Positions 14,796-22,774 of a stretch of 32,877 nt of DNA are shown here, piece after piece. The position numbers and the translations under genes were made by a program. Origin of the DNA: Desulfovibrio sp. Its GTDB lineage: Bacteria > Desulfobacterota > Desulfovibrionia > Desulfovibrionales > Desulfovibrionaceae. The notes beneath the pieces were generated by a model. It searched no databases. It was not told where the DNA came from and worked only from the letters and a program-made list of their open reading frames with translations. Within the stretch, counting starts at the first letter, position 1. Every line of letters starts with the position of its first letter. Location: NCBI GenBank assembly GCA_014804965.1, contig JAAUYU010000023.1:34196-67072 (forward strand), read 5' to 3'.

Positions 14796-15604
14796 GACGC
14801 CACGGCCCGGAAATTGCGGTTGAGCCACTCGGCAATGGCGGGCACGCCGTCCACGTCGGCCCTGAACCAGGTGTTGGGATGCCGGGTGACGACCTTGCGC
14901 CAGGCGAGGAAGTGGCAGCCGTAGCTCACCACGCCCTCGGCGTCAGGCTTGGCCATGCTGCGCACGATGACGCCGCGCACAAAGAGCGGATTGGGCTCTC
15001 CCTGCCTGCCGAAGTCACCCTTGAGCAGGATGGGGTCATGCAGGCAGGAATAGGCGAGCGGGCAGGATTCCAGCGCGTCCAGGCGCATCCCCGAGGCCGA
15101 GAGCTCGCCAAGTTCGCATTCCGCGTTTTCCAGCGGCGTCCAGGCCAGCTCCGGCAGGACCTCGGGGCCGCCGTTCACCAGACGCCCGTACCAGATGCCG
15201 AAGCCCCCGGCGCTCTCCGGCTCCATGTTGACGCGCTTGCTGAAGCGGCGCTGGTTGTGGTCCAGCGACTCGGGCACGGGAAACACGAGATAGACCGAAT
15301 TGAGCGGCCCGTTGTAGATGCGCACGAGCTTCGTCAGGAAGTGGCAGGTCAGGGGCTTGCCGTCCTGCATGATGACGAAGTAGCCGCTGACCTCCGAACC
15401 CCAGATGATGGGATGCGCCGCCAGCTGGTCGAGTTCCGCCCGGATGACGAAATGCCCGTTCTTGATCATGACGCAGGGCGCGGCGAAACGCGAGACCACG
15501 CACTTGTCCAGCAGGAAGACAAGGTTGATGGGCACGCCCTGCGCGCGCGCAAGAGTGAAGCAGCGCACGGACTGTTCGAGCGCTTCCTGTCTGGGGTCGG
15601 CCAT
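14792..15604 (-). CDS. PilZ-domain-like protein (candidate c-di-GMP effector)
   Basis: This 270-residue protein has no signal peptide or membrane helix. Residues about 20-115 look like a YcgR-type N-terminal beta domain. A PilZ-like region follows: RFSKR (120-124) gives the RxxxR motif, and ELSASG (167-172) takes the place of (D/N)xSxxG, with Glu at the first position. PilZ proteins bind c-di-GMP and adjust flagellar motion, adhesion or polysaccharide production, which fits nearby flagellar genes. GAGGAAG precedes the ATG at 15604; the frame extends further upstream but has low-complexity translation. Its stop overlaps the stop of the convergent SGNH-like pseudogene at a shared CTAG (14792-14795). 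The PilZ call rests on motifs only. Confidence 0.65.
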   Translation of the reverse strand: MADPRQEALEQSVRCFTLARAQGVPINLVFLLDKCVVSRFAAPCVMIKNGHFVIRAELDQLAAHPIIWGSEVSGYFVIMQDGKPLTCHFLTKLVRIYNGPLNSVYLVFPVPESLDHNQRRFSKRVNMEPESAGGFGIWYGRLVNGGPEVLPELAWTPLENAECELGELSASGMRLDALESCPLAYSCLHDPILLKGDFGRQGEPNPLFVRGVIVRSMAKPDAEGVVSYGCHFLAWRKVVTRHPNTWFRADVDGVPAIAEWLNRNFRAVAS

Positions 15605-15632
15605 GGACTTCCTCGCTCCCGATTGGCCCACA

Positions 15633-15661
15633 AGCATAGCCGATGCCGCTCCGCAAGGCAA
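15633..15661 (-). promoter_or_regulatory. Candidate sigma-70 promoter for the PilZ-like gene
   Basis: Read on the minus strand: TTGCCT (15661-15656), 17 bases, TATGCT (15638-15633). Each box matches four of six. The distance to the ATG at 15604 is suitable. Confidence 0.4.
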
Positions 15662-15676
15662 TCGGCCCGGTTTTCC

Positions 15677-15705
15677 TTGTGTATTTGCGCGGCGGCTGGT
15701 AGAGT
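15677..15705 (+). promoter_or_regulatory. Weak candidate sigma-70 promoter for the glcD operon
   Basis: TTGTGT (15677-15682), a 17-base spacer, and TAGAGT (15700-15705) give partial matches to -35 and -10. No better promoter and no clear sigma-54 site was found on the plus strand between 15605 and 15873. It would give a leader of about 160 bases containing the structures at 15749-15829. Confidence 0.25.
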
Positions 15706-15748
15706 GCCAAGGATAGTACAGGCAGAGACGGCCGGCGCGGGCAGTGCC

Positions 15749-15829
15749 GCCCGGTCGCCGGGCCCTTTTCGGAACACCCCGGATGCGTGCGCGGCCGCCC
15801 CGCGCACACGGCATCCGCGCGTCGGATGC
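15749..15829 (+). promoter_or_regulatory. Structured leader of the lactate-oxidation operon with alternative hairpins
   Basis: A terminator-like hairpin GCCCGG-TCG-CCGGGC (15749-15763) is followed by TTTT at 15766. Then CGGATGC (15780-15786) can pair with GCATCCG (15811-15817), enclosing GTGCGCGG/CCGCGCAC. The same GCATCCG can instead pair with a second CGGATGC at 15823-15829. The two folds exclude each other, as in attenuators or riboregulators. No known riboswitch class was recognised. Confidence 0.45.
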
Positions 15830-15873
15830 GCACTGCGCGCATTGGCGTCACCCGCGAACAGCGAGGAGGTTCT

Positions 15874-17259
15874 ATGGCAAGCCAGGCACTGATCAAGGAC
15901 TTTGAAGAGCTGCTCGGCAAGGAAAATGTCTTCACTTCCGAGGCCGACAGGCAGAGCTATTCCTTTGACTCGGCCGTGCTCCCCTCGGTGACGCCCGCCA
16001 TGGTGCTCCGCCCCACCACCACGGAGCAGCTCGGCGAGTGCGTGAAAAAGCTCTACGAGGCCGGGGTGCCCATGACCGTGCGCGGCGCGGGCACCAACCT
16101 CTCCGGCGGCACCATCCCGGACAGCGTGGACTCGGCCGTCATCCTCACCACGGCGCTCAACCGCATCCTCGAGATCAATTCCAACGACCTCTACGCCGTG
16201 GTGGAGCCCGGCGTCATCACGGCCCAGTTCGCCGCCGAAGTGGCGAAAAAGGGCCTGTTCTACCCGCCGGACCCGGGCTCCCAGTCCGTCTCCACCATCG
16301 GCGGCAACATCGCCGAGAACGCGGGCGGCCTGCGCGGCCTGAAATACGGCGTCACCAAGGACTACCTCATGGGCATCGAGTTCTACGATTCCACGGGGGC
16401 GCTGGTGCGCTCGGGCTCGCGCACGGTGAAATGCGTGACCGGCTACAACCTGCCCGGCCTCATGATTCAGTCCGAGGGCACGCTCGGCATCATCTCCCAG
16501 GCTGTGATGAAGCTCATTCCGCCGCCGCAGGCCTCGCAGGCGCTGATGGCCGTGTTCGCCGACATGCAGGACGCGGCCGAGGCCGTGGCCGGCATCATCG
16601 CCGCGCATATCCTGCCCTGCACACTGGAATTTCTCGACAACAACACCATCATCCGCGTGGATGACTTCACCCATGCCGGGCTTCCGCGCGAGGCCGGGGC
16701 CATCCTGCTCATCGAGGTGGACGGCCATCCCGCCCAGGTGGCCGACGACGCCGCCGCGGTGGAAAAGGTCCTCAAGGCCAACCGCGCCACGGCCGTGCAT
16801 GTGCCCAAGGACGCCGAGGAAAAGAACCGCCTCTGGGAGGCCCGCCGCCAGGCCCTGCCCGTGCTCGCCCGCTGCCGGCCCACCACCGTGCTCGAGGACG
16901 CCACGGTGCCGCGCTCGCAGATTCCGGCCATGATGAAGGCCGTCAACGAGATCGCGGCCAAGCACAAGGTGGAGGTGGGCACCTTCGGCCATGCCGGCGA
17001 CGGCAACCTGCACCCCACCTTCCTCTGCGACAAGCGCGACAAGGAAGAGTTCTCCCGCGTGGAGGCGGCCGTGGACGAAATGTTCGATGTGGCCATCAAG
17101 CTCCAGGGCACGCTCTCGGGCGAGCACGGCATCGGCACGGCCAAGGCCAAGTGGCTGGAAAAGGAGACCGGGCGCGGCGCCATCGAGTATTCGCGCAGGC
17201 TCAGGCACGCCCTTGACCCCAAGGGCCTGCTCAATCCCACGAAAATGGTGGAGATCTAG
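15874..17259 (+). CDS. glcD: FAD-linked D-lactate/glycolate dehydrogenase subunit (GlcD family)
   Basis: This 461-residue enzyme oxidises a 2-hydroxyacid, most likely D-lactate, to pyruvate and passes electrons to its Fe-S partner. The FAD-binding type 4 domain is clear: RGAGTNLSGGTIP (about residues 70-82) and GGNIAENAGGLRGLKYGVT. The C-terminal cap has GTFGHAGDGNLHP and SGEHGIGTAKAKW, hallmarks of GlcD/Dld enzymes. AGGAGG sits just before the ATG at 15874. An Fe-S CCG subunit follows after three bases, and lutC and lutB lie further down. In Desulfovibrio the equivalent genes sit in the organic-acid oxidation region. A lactate permease gene nearby supports lactate over glycolate. Confidence 0.93.
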   Translation: MASQALIKDFEELLGKENVFTSEADRQSYSFDSAVLPSVTPAMVLRPTTTEQLGECVKKLYEAGVPMTVRGAGTNLSGGTIPDSVDSAVILTTALNRILEINSNDLYAVVEPGVITAQFAAEVAKKGLFYPPDPGSQSVSTIGGNIAENAGGLRGLKYGVTKDYLMGIEFYDSTGALVRSGSRTVKCVTGYNLPGLMIQSEGTLGIISQAVMKLIPPPQASQALMAVFADMQDAAEAVAGIIAAHILPCTLEFLDNNTIIRVDDFTHAGLPREAGAILLIEVDGHPAQVADDAAAVEKVLKANRATAVHVPKDAEEKNRLWEARRQALPVLARCRPTTVLEDATVPRSQIPAMMKAVNEIAAKHKVEVGTFGHAGDGNLHPTFLCDKRDKEEFSRVEAAVDEMFDVAIKLQGTLSGEHGIGTAKAKWLEKETGRGAIEYSRRLRHALDPKGLLNPTKMVEI

Positions 17260-17262
17260 CCC

Positions 17263-18561
17263 ATGGAAAACAATCTGCAGAAGTTGGCCCAGCGCCTCAT
17301 GGCGCTGGACGACAAAATCACCGCCTGTATGCGCTGCGGCATGTGTCAGGCGGTCTGTCCCATGTTCGGCGCTTCCGGGCAGGAGGCCGACGTGGCCCGG
17401 GGCAAGCTCTTCCTCATCAACAACCTCGCGCACATGCTGCTCGACGACCCCGAGGCCCTGGCCGACAAGCTCGGGCGCTGCCTGCTCTGCGGCTCCTGCC
17501 AGGCCGCCTGCCCGCCCGGCGTTGAGATCATGGCCATCTTCCGGGAGGCGCGCGAGGTCGTCTATACCTATCTCGGCCTGAACCCCATCAAGAAGCTCGT
17601 GTTCCGCACCCTGCTCGCCAAGCCGGGCCTCTTCAACTTCGCCATGCGGGTGGGCGCGCCCATGCAGGGGCTGCTCTTCCACAAGACGGGCGACGTGCAG
17701 GGCACGGTGTGCGCGCCCATGTTCAACTTCATCCTGGGCGACCGCCACATCCGGCCGCTGGCGAAAAAGCCGCTGCACGCCATTTACGGCGCGCTGGACG
17801 AGCCCCGGCCCGCCGGCGGCATCAAGGTGGCCTTCTTCCCCGGCTGCCTCGGCGACAAGATGTATGTGGAAATGGGCGAGGCCTGCCTCAAGGTGCTGAA
17901 GCACCACAAGGTGGCGGTCTATATGCCCGCGGAATTCGCCTGCTGCGGCATCCCGGCGGTCTCCTCCGGCGATGCCAAGGGCATGGAGAAGGAGCTCAAG
18001 GCCAATCTCGCCATCCTTGCCAAGGGCGATTTCGACTATATCCTTACTCCGTGCGCCTCCTGCACCTCCACCATCAAGGAGCTCTGGCCCGAATACGCCA
18101 AGCGTCTCGGCCCCTCGGAAGCGAAGCTCGCGGAGGACTTGGCGCAGAAGGCCATGGACATCAACGTGTTCATCGTGGATGTGCTCGGCGTGACCCCGGC
18201 GGCCCAGCCCAAGGGGGGCGCCACGGAGGTGACGTATCACGATTCCTGCCACCTCAAGAAGTCGCTCGGCGTGAGCCGCGAGCCGCGCATGGTGGTGGAG
18301 GCCAACCCGGCCTATAAAATGAAGGAGATGAACGAGGCCGACCGCTGCTGCGGCTGCGGCGGCTCCTTCAACCTCTTCCACTACGACTATTCGCGCCAGA
18401 TCGGCCAGCGCAAGCGCGACAACGTGGTGGCCTCGGGCGCCAAGATTGTCAGCGCCGGCTGCCCGGCCTGCATGATGCAGCTTGAGGATGTGCTCTCCCA
18501 GAACAAGGACGACATCAAGGTCAAGCACACGGTGGAGCTCTACGCCGAAAGCCTCGACTGA
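17263..18561 (+). CDS. Fe-S / CCG-domain electron-transfer subunit of the lactate dehydrogenase
   Basis: This 432-residue protein should carry electrons from the FAD subunit encoded three bases upstream. The N-terminus has two [4Fe-4S] ferredoxin motifs, CMRCGMCQAVCP (C22, C25, C28, C32) and CLLCGSCQAACP (C73, C76, C79, C83). Two CCG (heterodisulfide-reductase-like) modules follow: FFPGCLGDKMY with EFACCGIP and TPCASCTST, then YHDSCHLKKSLG with DRCCGCGGSFNLF and GCPACMMQ. This is the GlcF-type layout, and the same gene follows glcD in lactate-oxidising Desulfovibrio. The likely electron acceptor is a quinone or menaquinone route, which the sequence does not show. No membrane segment is present. 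Confidence 0.93.
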   Translation: MENNLQKLAQRLMALDDKITACMRCGMCQAVCPMFGASGQEADVARGKLFLINNLAHMLLDDPEALADKLGRCLLCGSCQAACPPGVEIMAIFREAREVVYTYLGLNPIKKLVFRTLLAKPGLFNFAMRVGAPMQGLLFHKTGDVQGTVCAPMFNFILGDRHIRPLAKKPLHAIYGALDEPRPAGGIKVAFFPGCLGDKMYVEMGEACLKVLKHHKVAVYMPAEFACCGIPAVSSGDAKGMEKELKANLAILAKGDFDYILTPCASCTSTIKELWPEYAKRLGPSEAKLAEDLAQKAMDINVFIVDVLGVTPAAQPKGGATEVTYHDSCHLKKSLGVSREPRMVVEANPAYKMKEMNEADRCCGCGGSFNLFHYDYSRQIGQRKRDNVVASGAKIVSAGCPACMMQLEDVLSQNKDDIKVKHTVELYAESLD

Positions 18562-18590
18562 GGCCCTGCGCCCGCAACGCACTCAAGGAC

Positions 18591-18620
18591 GGCGCGGCCC
18601 TTTCAGGGGCCGCGCCTCTT
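18591..18620 (+). other. Intra-operon hairpin upstream of lutC
   Basis: GGCGCGGCCC (18591-18600) pairs perfectly with GGGCCGCGCC (18607-18616), loop TTTCAG, followed by TCTTTCC. It is a strong stem with a poor T-run. It may weaken transcription into lutC/lutB or mark an RNA processing point between the glcD pair and the lut pair. Confidence 0.5.
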
Positions 18621-18645
18621 TCCAAACCCCGCAAAGGAGCAAGAT

Positions 18646-19296
18646 ATGCCCCCTGTGAACCCGGAACTGGTCGAGGCCTTCAGTGCCAAGGCCGCCTTGG
18701 TCAACGCCGTGGTGCAGGAGCTGCCCACCATGGCCGCGGCCCTGCAATATGTGGTGGATGTCTGCGAGAGCAAGGCCCCGGCTGAGCTGCTCGCCGACGA
18801 GCCGGGCACGGAAAAGGGTCCGCTCGGCCCCAACAAGTGCCCCACCCGCGTCCAGCGCGTGGTGGCGGCGCCCGGCCTTGACGAGGCGGACTTCGCCGAG
18901 CTTCAAAAAGCCTGCCGGGAAAAGGGCTTCCTCTGCCTGCGTGACGGCCTGCGCGGCTACCTCGCCGGCATCGACGTGGGCCTGTCCCAGGCCGTGCTCG
19001 GCGTGGCCGCGAGCGGCACCTGTATGCTCGACACGGACAACGAGGACGTGCGCCTCGCGGGCATGATTTCCGAAATCAATGTGGTCATCCTGCGCAAGGA
19101 CGAGATCTATCCCGATCTCCCCTCCATCGCGGGCCAGTTGCGCGAGCGCATGAACGACCACAAGGACGGCGCGGGCACCTTCACCACCTTTGTCACGGGC
19201 CCCAGCCGCACCGCCGACATCGAGCGCGTGGCCGCGGTGGGCGTGCACGGCCCGCTGGAACTGCACATCATCCTGCTGGAGGAAGGCCATGCATAA
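18646..19296 (+). CDS. lutC: LutC/YkgG-family (LUD domain) lactate-utilisation protein
   Basis: This 216-residue LUD-domain protein is the LutC-type partner of the LutB-like protein that follows. LutABC complexes oxidise L-lactate to pyruvate in many bacteria. Family features include the C-terminal part with SGTCMLDTDNEDVRLAGM, VVILRKDEIYPDL and FTTFVTGPSRTADIE, and the ending GPLELHIILLEE. AAGGAG lies upstream of the ATG. Its last eight bases overlap the start of lutB, so the two are translationally coupled. It lies 84 bases after the Fe-S subunit gene, with a hairpin in between. Confidence 0.92.
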   Translation: MPPVNPELVEAFSAKAALVNAVVQELPTMAAALQYVVDVCESKAPAELLADEPGTEKGPLGPNKCPTRVQRVVAAPGLDEADFAELQKACREKGFLCLRDGLRGYLAGIDVGLSQAVLGVAASGTCMLDTDNEDVRLAGMISEINVVILRKDEIYPDLPSIAGQLRERMNDHKDGAGTFTTFVTGPSRTADIERVAAVGVHGPLELHIILLEEGHA

Positions 19297-21445
19297 AGCG
19301 CCGTCTACCCTTTCCGACTACCGCAAGCAGATCGACGAAGCCCTGGGCGACGAGTTCCTGCGCCGCACCCTCGACACCTTTGCCGTGGCCTACAAGGCCA
19401 ACCGCGAGGCCGTGTTCAAGGACGTGGACGAGCGCAAACTCATCGAGGAGATAGCCGCCGCCAAGGACGATGCCTGCCAGCACATGGAGGAACTCTACGA
19501 GGAGTTCAAAAAGAACGCCGAAAAGCTTGGCGTGCATGTGCACCGCGCGGCCGACGCCGAGGACGCCAACCGCATCATCGTGGGCATCGCCAAGAAGAAC
19601 AACGTCAAGCGCGTGGTCAAGTCCAAGTCCATGACCGCCGAGGAGATCCAGCTCAATCCCGCGCTGGAGAAAGAAGGCATCATCGTGGACGAGACGGACC
19701 TCGGCGAGTGGATCATCCAGCTCCGCCACGAGGGCCCCTCGCACATGGTCATGCCCGCCATTCACCTCTCCCGCTACCAGGTGGCCGACAACTTCGAGAA
19801 GGAGACGGGCGAGAAGCAGGAGGCCGAGGACGTTCAGAAGCTCGTCAAGGTGGCGCGCGTGCAGCTTCGCCGCAAGTTCATCGCCGCGGACATGGGCGTG
19901 TCCGGCTGCAACTTCGCCATTGCCGAGAACGCGGCCATCTCCACGGTCACCAACGAGGGCAATGCCCGCATGGTGGAGACGCTCGCGCCCATCCATGTGG
20001 CCGTGGCCGGCCTCGACAAGCTCGTGCCCACGCTGGACGTGGCCCTCACCGCCCTGCAGGTGCTGCCGCGCAATGCCACGGCCCAGCGCCTCACGGCCTA
20101 TGTGAGCCTCATCTCCGGCTGCGTGCCCTGTGCCACGGGCCCGGACGGCCGCAAGGAACTCCATGTGGTGTTCCTCGACAACGGCCGCACGGAAATCGCC
20201 AAGGACCCGCTCTTCTCGCAGATATTCCGCTGCGTGCGCTGCGGCGCCTGCGCCAACGTGTGCCCGGTGTTCCGCCTCGTGGGCGGCCACAAGATGGGCT
20301 ACATCTATATCGGCGCCATCGGCCTTATCCTCACCTACTTCTTCCACGGCAAGGACAAGGCCAAGGTGCTCTGCCAGAACTGCGTGGGCTGCGAATCCTG
20401 CGCCAATGTGTGCGCGGGCGGCATCGACCTGCCGCGCCTTATCCGCGACATCCGCGCCCGCTGCTCCGAGGAGCAGGGCAGCGGCGCCCAGGCCGCCCTG
20501 CTCGCCTCGGTGATGAAGAACCGCAAGCTCTTCCAGACCCTGCTGCGCTTCGCGAGCAAGGCCCAGAAGCCCTTCACCGGCGGCACGCAGTTCCAGCGGC
20601 ATCTGCCCAACATGTTCCTCGGCAAGCACGGCTTCAAGGCCCTGCCCGCACTGGCGCCCAAGGCCTTCCGCGATAAGTGGGAGTCCATCCGGCCGCGCGT
20701 GCAGAACCCGGTGATGAAGGTCGCCATCTTCGGCGGCTGTGCGCAGGACTTCATCTATCCCGAGCAGCTCGAGGCCGCGGTGAAGATCATGGGCGCCAAG
20801 AACGTGGCCGTGGACTTCCCCATGGAGCAGACCTGCTGCGGGCTCCCCGTGGAGATGATGGGCGAGCGCAAGACCTCCACCGAGATTGCGAAGCAGAACA
20901 TCGGCGCCTTCGACCCCAAGGACTATGACTATATCGTCACGCTCTGCGCGAGTTGCGCCTCGCACCTGAAGCATGTCTACCCCAAGCTGCTGGAGAACGA
21001 TCCCGAGCGCTACGAGGCCCAGGCCTTCGCGGACAAGATCATCGACTTCAGCTCCTTCGTGCGCGACAAGCTGGGCCTCAAGCCCGAGGACTTTGAGAAG
21101 AGCGGCGAAAAGGTCACCTACCACGCCTCGTGCCACCTCTGCCGCGGCCTCAAGGTCAAGGAGGCCCCGCGCGAGCTCATCGCGGACGCGGCCGAATATG
21201 TGCCCTGCGAGGAGGAAGAGGTCTGCTGCGGCTTCGGTGGCACCTATTCCATGAAGTTCCCGGAAATCTCGGGCCAGCTCATGGACAACAAGCTGAAGCA
21301 CATCGCGGACACAGGCGCCGAGCGCCTCGTGGTGGACTGCCCCGGCTGCGTCATGCAGATCAAGGGCGGCGCGGAAAAGAAGGGCCAGAAGATCAAGGTG
21401 CAGCACATCGCCGAGCTTTTGGCCGAAAACCTCAAGAAGGACTAA
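19289..21445 (+). CDS. lutB: LutB-type Fe-S lactate-utilisation protein fused to LutA-like CCG domains
   Basis: At 718 residues this is much longer than B. subtilis LutB (about 475). Residues 1 to about 300 are the LUD domain (SKSMTAEEIQLNPALEKEGI, TDLGEWIIQL, SGCNFAIAENAAISTVTNEG). Two [4Fe-4S] motifs follow, CVRCGACANVCP and CQNCVGCESCANVC. The C-terminal third carries CCG modules (GGCAQDFIYPEQ with TCCGLPVEMMG, LCASCASHLK, YHASCHLCRGL, CCGFGGTYSM, CPGCVMQIKGG). These are the LutA part in other bacteria, so LutA and LutB functions are joined in one chain. This architecture is known from Desulfovibrio lactate operons. The start at 19289 overlaps the lutC stop. Confidence 0.93.
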   Translation: MHKAPSTLSDYRKQIDEALGDEFLRRTLDTFAVAYKANREAVFKDVDERKLIEEIAAAKDDACQHMEELYEEFKKNAEKLGVHVHRAADAEDANRIIVGIAKKNNVKRVVKSKSMTAEEIQLNPALEKEGIIVDETDLGEWIIQLRHEGPSHMVMPAIHLSRYQVADNFEKETGEKQEAEDVQKLVKVARVQLRRKFIAADMGVSGCNFAIAENAAISTVTNEGNARMVETLAPIHVAVAGLDKLVPTLDVALTALQVLPRNATAQRLTAYVSLISGCVPCATGPDGRKELHVVFLDNGRTEIAKDPLFSQIFRCVRCGACANVCPVFRLVGGHKMGYIYIGAIGLILTYFFHGKDKAKVLCQNCVGCESCANVCAGGIDLPRLIRDIRARCSEEQGSGAQAALLASVMKNRKLFQTLLRFASKAQKPFTGGTQFQRHLPNMFLGKHGFKALPALAPKAFRDKWESIRPRVQNPVMKVAIFGGCAQDFIYPEQLEAAVKIMGAKNVAVDFPMEQTCCGLPVEMMGERKTSTEIAKQNIGAFDPKDYDYIVTLCASCASHLKHVYPKLLENDPERYEAQAFADKIIDFSSFVRDKLGLKPEDFEKSGEKVTYHASCHLCRGLKVKEAPRELIADAAEYVPCEEEEVCCGFGGTYSMKFPEISGQLMDNKLKHIADTGAERLVVDCPGCVMQIKGGAEKKGQKIKVQHIAELLAENLKKD

Positions 21446-21470
21446 AACCCGCAAGTGCCGCGGGCTCCAC

Positions 21471-21506
21471 GGGGCGCGCTTTCCGCAAGGGGGCGCGCCC
21501 CTTTTT
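21471..21506 (+). terminator. Rho-independent terminator after lutB
   Basis: GGGGCGCGC (21471-21479) pairs with GCGCGCCCC (21493-21501) across a 13-base loop, followed by TTTTT (21502-21506). Confidence 0.85.
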
Positions 21507-21560
21507 GATAAAAAAGTCTCCTTCTCCCCTGCATCTGCCACTCGGCAGGAGCTCACAACA

Positions 21561-22607
21561 ATGACACGCAGATATTTCGTGCTGGGCGGCCTCGCCGCCC
21601 TCGCCGCCGGGGGCGCCTATTCCCTGAAGCTCCGGCGCGAATTCGGGGCTCTCCCCGAGCAGCCCCCGCACTCCCCCCACTGGCGGGCGGGCGCCTTTCA
21701 CAACCTGCCCGATGCCTACAGCTATGCCGGGCTCGACAGCGAGCCTTCCGCCGGCGGGGGCTGGCTGAAATTTTTTCTCGCGCGTGATGACGACCGCTAC
21801 CCACCGGGGCCGGTTGCCGCCGCGCCACCCGATTTTCACAGCCTCAAGGACGGCGAGTTCGTCTGGCTCGGCCATTCCTCCTTCCTTGTCAGGCTCGCCG
21901 GCAAGACCATCTGCATCGACCCGGTCCTCTCCTCCCGCGCCTCGCCGGTGCCGTTCACCATTCCCGCCTGGCCGGGCGCCAACCCATACGGGCCCGGGGA
22001 TTTTCCCTTCATCGACCATCTCTGCATCACCCATGACCACTGGGACCATCTCGATTACCGGGCGGTGAAGTGCCTCGACTTCGGGCATGTCATCTGCGGC
22101 AAGGGCGTTGGCGCGCACTTTGCCGCCTGGGGCCTGGAAAATGTCACCGAGCTCGACTGGTGGGAGGACTGGCGCGAGGGGCCGCTGCGCGTCATTTTTA
22201 CCCCGTCGCACCATTTTTCCGGCAGGGGCCTGACCCGGAACCAGAGCCTCTGGGGCGGCTTTGCCCTGGATGCCGGGAGCGGCGGCAAGGTCTACAGCAC
22301 CGGCGACGGCGGCTATGGCGGCCACTTTGCGGAAATCGGCCGTAGATACGGCCCCTTCGACTGCATCTTCCCGGATACGGGCCAGTACAACCGCGCCTGG
22401 GACAGGGTGCACATGTTTCCCGAGCAGGCGGTCATGGCCGCGCGCGACAGCCGGAGCGCGCTCGGCTGCCCGGCGCATGTCGGCAAGTTCACCCTTGCCT
22501 GGCACCCGTGGGACGAGCCCGTGCGCCGTTTCGGCAAAAGGGCCGCGGAGACGGGGCAAAAATTCGTCACGCCCATCATCGGCGAAAGATGCCGCATCGG
22601 CGCCTGA
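21561..22607 (+). CDS. MBL-fold metal-dependent hydrolase (UlaG / NAPE-PLD-like)
   Basis: A 348-residue metallo-beta-lactamase-fold hydrolase. The metal-binding HxHxDH is seen as HDHWDH (158-163), preceded by a beta strand ending LCITHD. A later histidine sits in FTPSHHFSGRGL, and a further Asp in STGDGGYGGHF. The pattern TPSHHFSGRG resembles the UlaG/NAPE-PLD-like phosphodiesterase branch. The N-terminus MTRRYFVLGGLAALAAGG is a short Arg-led hydrophobic stretch, which could anchor or export the protein. AGGAG is well placed before the ATG. It stands alone after the lutB terminator, and its substrate is unknown. Confidence 0.85.
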   Translation: MTRRYFVLGGLAALAAGGAYSLKLRREFGALPEQPPHSPHWRAGAFHNLPDAYSYAGLDSEPSAGGGWLKFFLARDDDRYPPGPVAAAPPDFHSLKDGEFVWLGHSSFLVRLAGKTICIDPVLSSRASPVPFTIPAWPGANPYGPGDFPFIDHLCITHDHWDHLDYRAVKCLDFGHVICGKGVGAHFAAWGLENVTELDWWEDWREGPLRVIFTPSHHFSGRGLTRNQSLWGGFALDAGSGGKVYSTGDGGYGGHFAEIGRRYGPFDCIFPDTGQYNRAWDRVHMFPEQAVMAARDSRSALGCPAHVGKFTLAWHPWDEPVRRFGKRAAETGQKFVTPIIGERCRIGA

Positions 22608-22642
22608 CGCGGGCAGGCGCCGGCTTCGGGGAGGTGCCCGGC

Positions 22643-22671
22643 TTGACATGCCGGGCAGCCCGGCCGATACT
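22643..22671 (+). promoter_or_regulatory. Sigma-70-type promoter of crcB/fluC
   Basis: TTGACA (22643-22648), a 17-base spacer, and GATACT (22666-22671, four of six). The roughly 95-base leader contains a TTCCGGG/CCCGGAA hairpin (22681-22699). A fluoride riboswitch was looked for, and its conserved core was not found. Confidence 0.6.
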
Positions 22672-22774
22672 CGCCGGCGTTTCCGGGACAGGCCCGGAAC
22701 AAGAGTCTCACGGCTGGCAAAATGCCCGTCTGCTGGCCTCTCCGTAACCTTTTTCCTTGTGTACAGGGGGAATC

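Noticed and set aside
15690-15710. Sigma-54 promoter on the minus strand for the PilZ-like gene
   Set aside because: TTGGCACT with GG-N10-GC spacing is present, but the -12 block reads ACCAGC instead of TTGC. The sigma-70 site nearer the gene fits at least as well.
15466-18582. Long minus-strand open frame opposite glcD and the Fe-S gene
   Set aside because: A shadow of the GC-rich plus-strand genes; His/Gly/Val-rich low complexity with no domain.
22672-22774. Fluoride riboswitch in front of crcB
   Set aside because: A piece (GCTGGCCTCT) loosely recalls the 3' conserved part, but the 5' GATG core and correct pseudoknot partner are missing.
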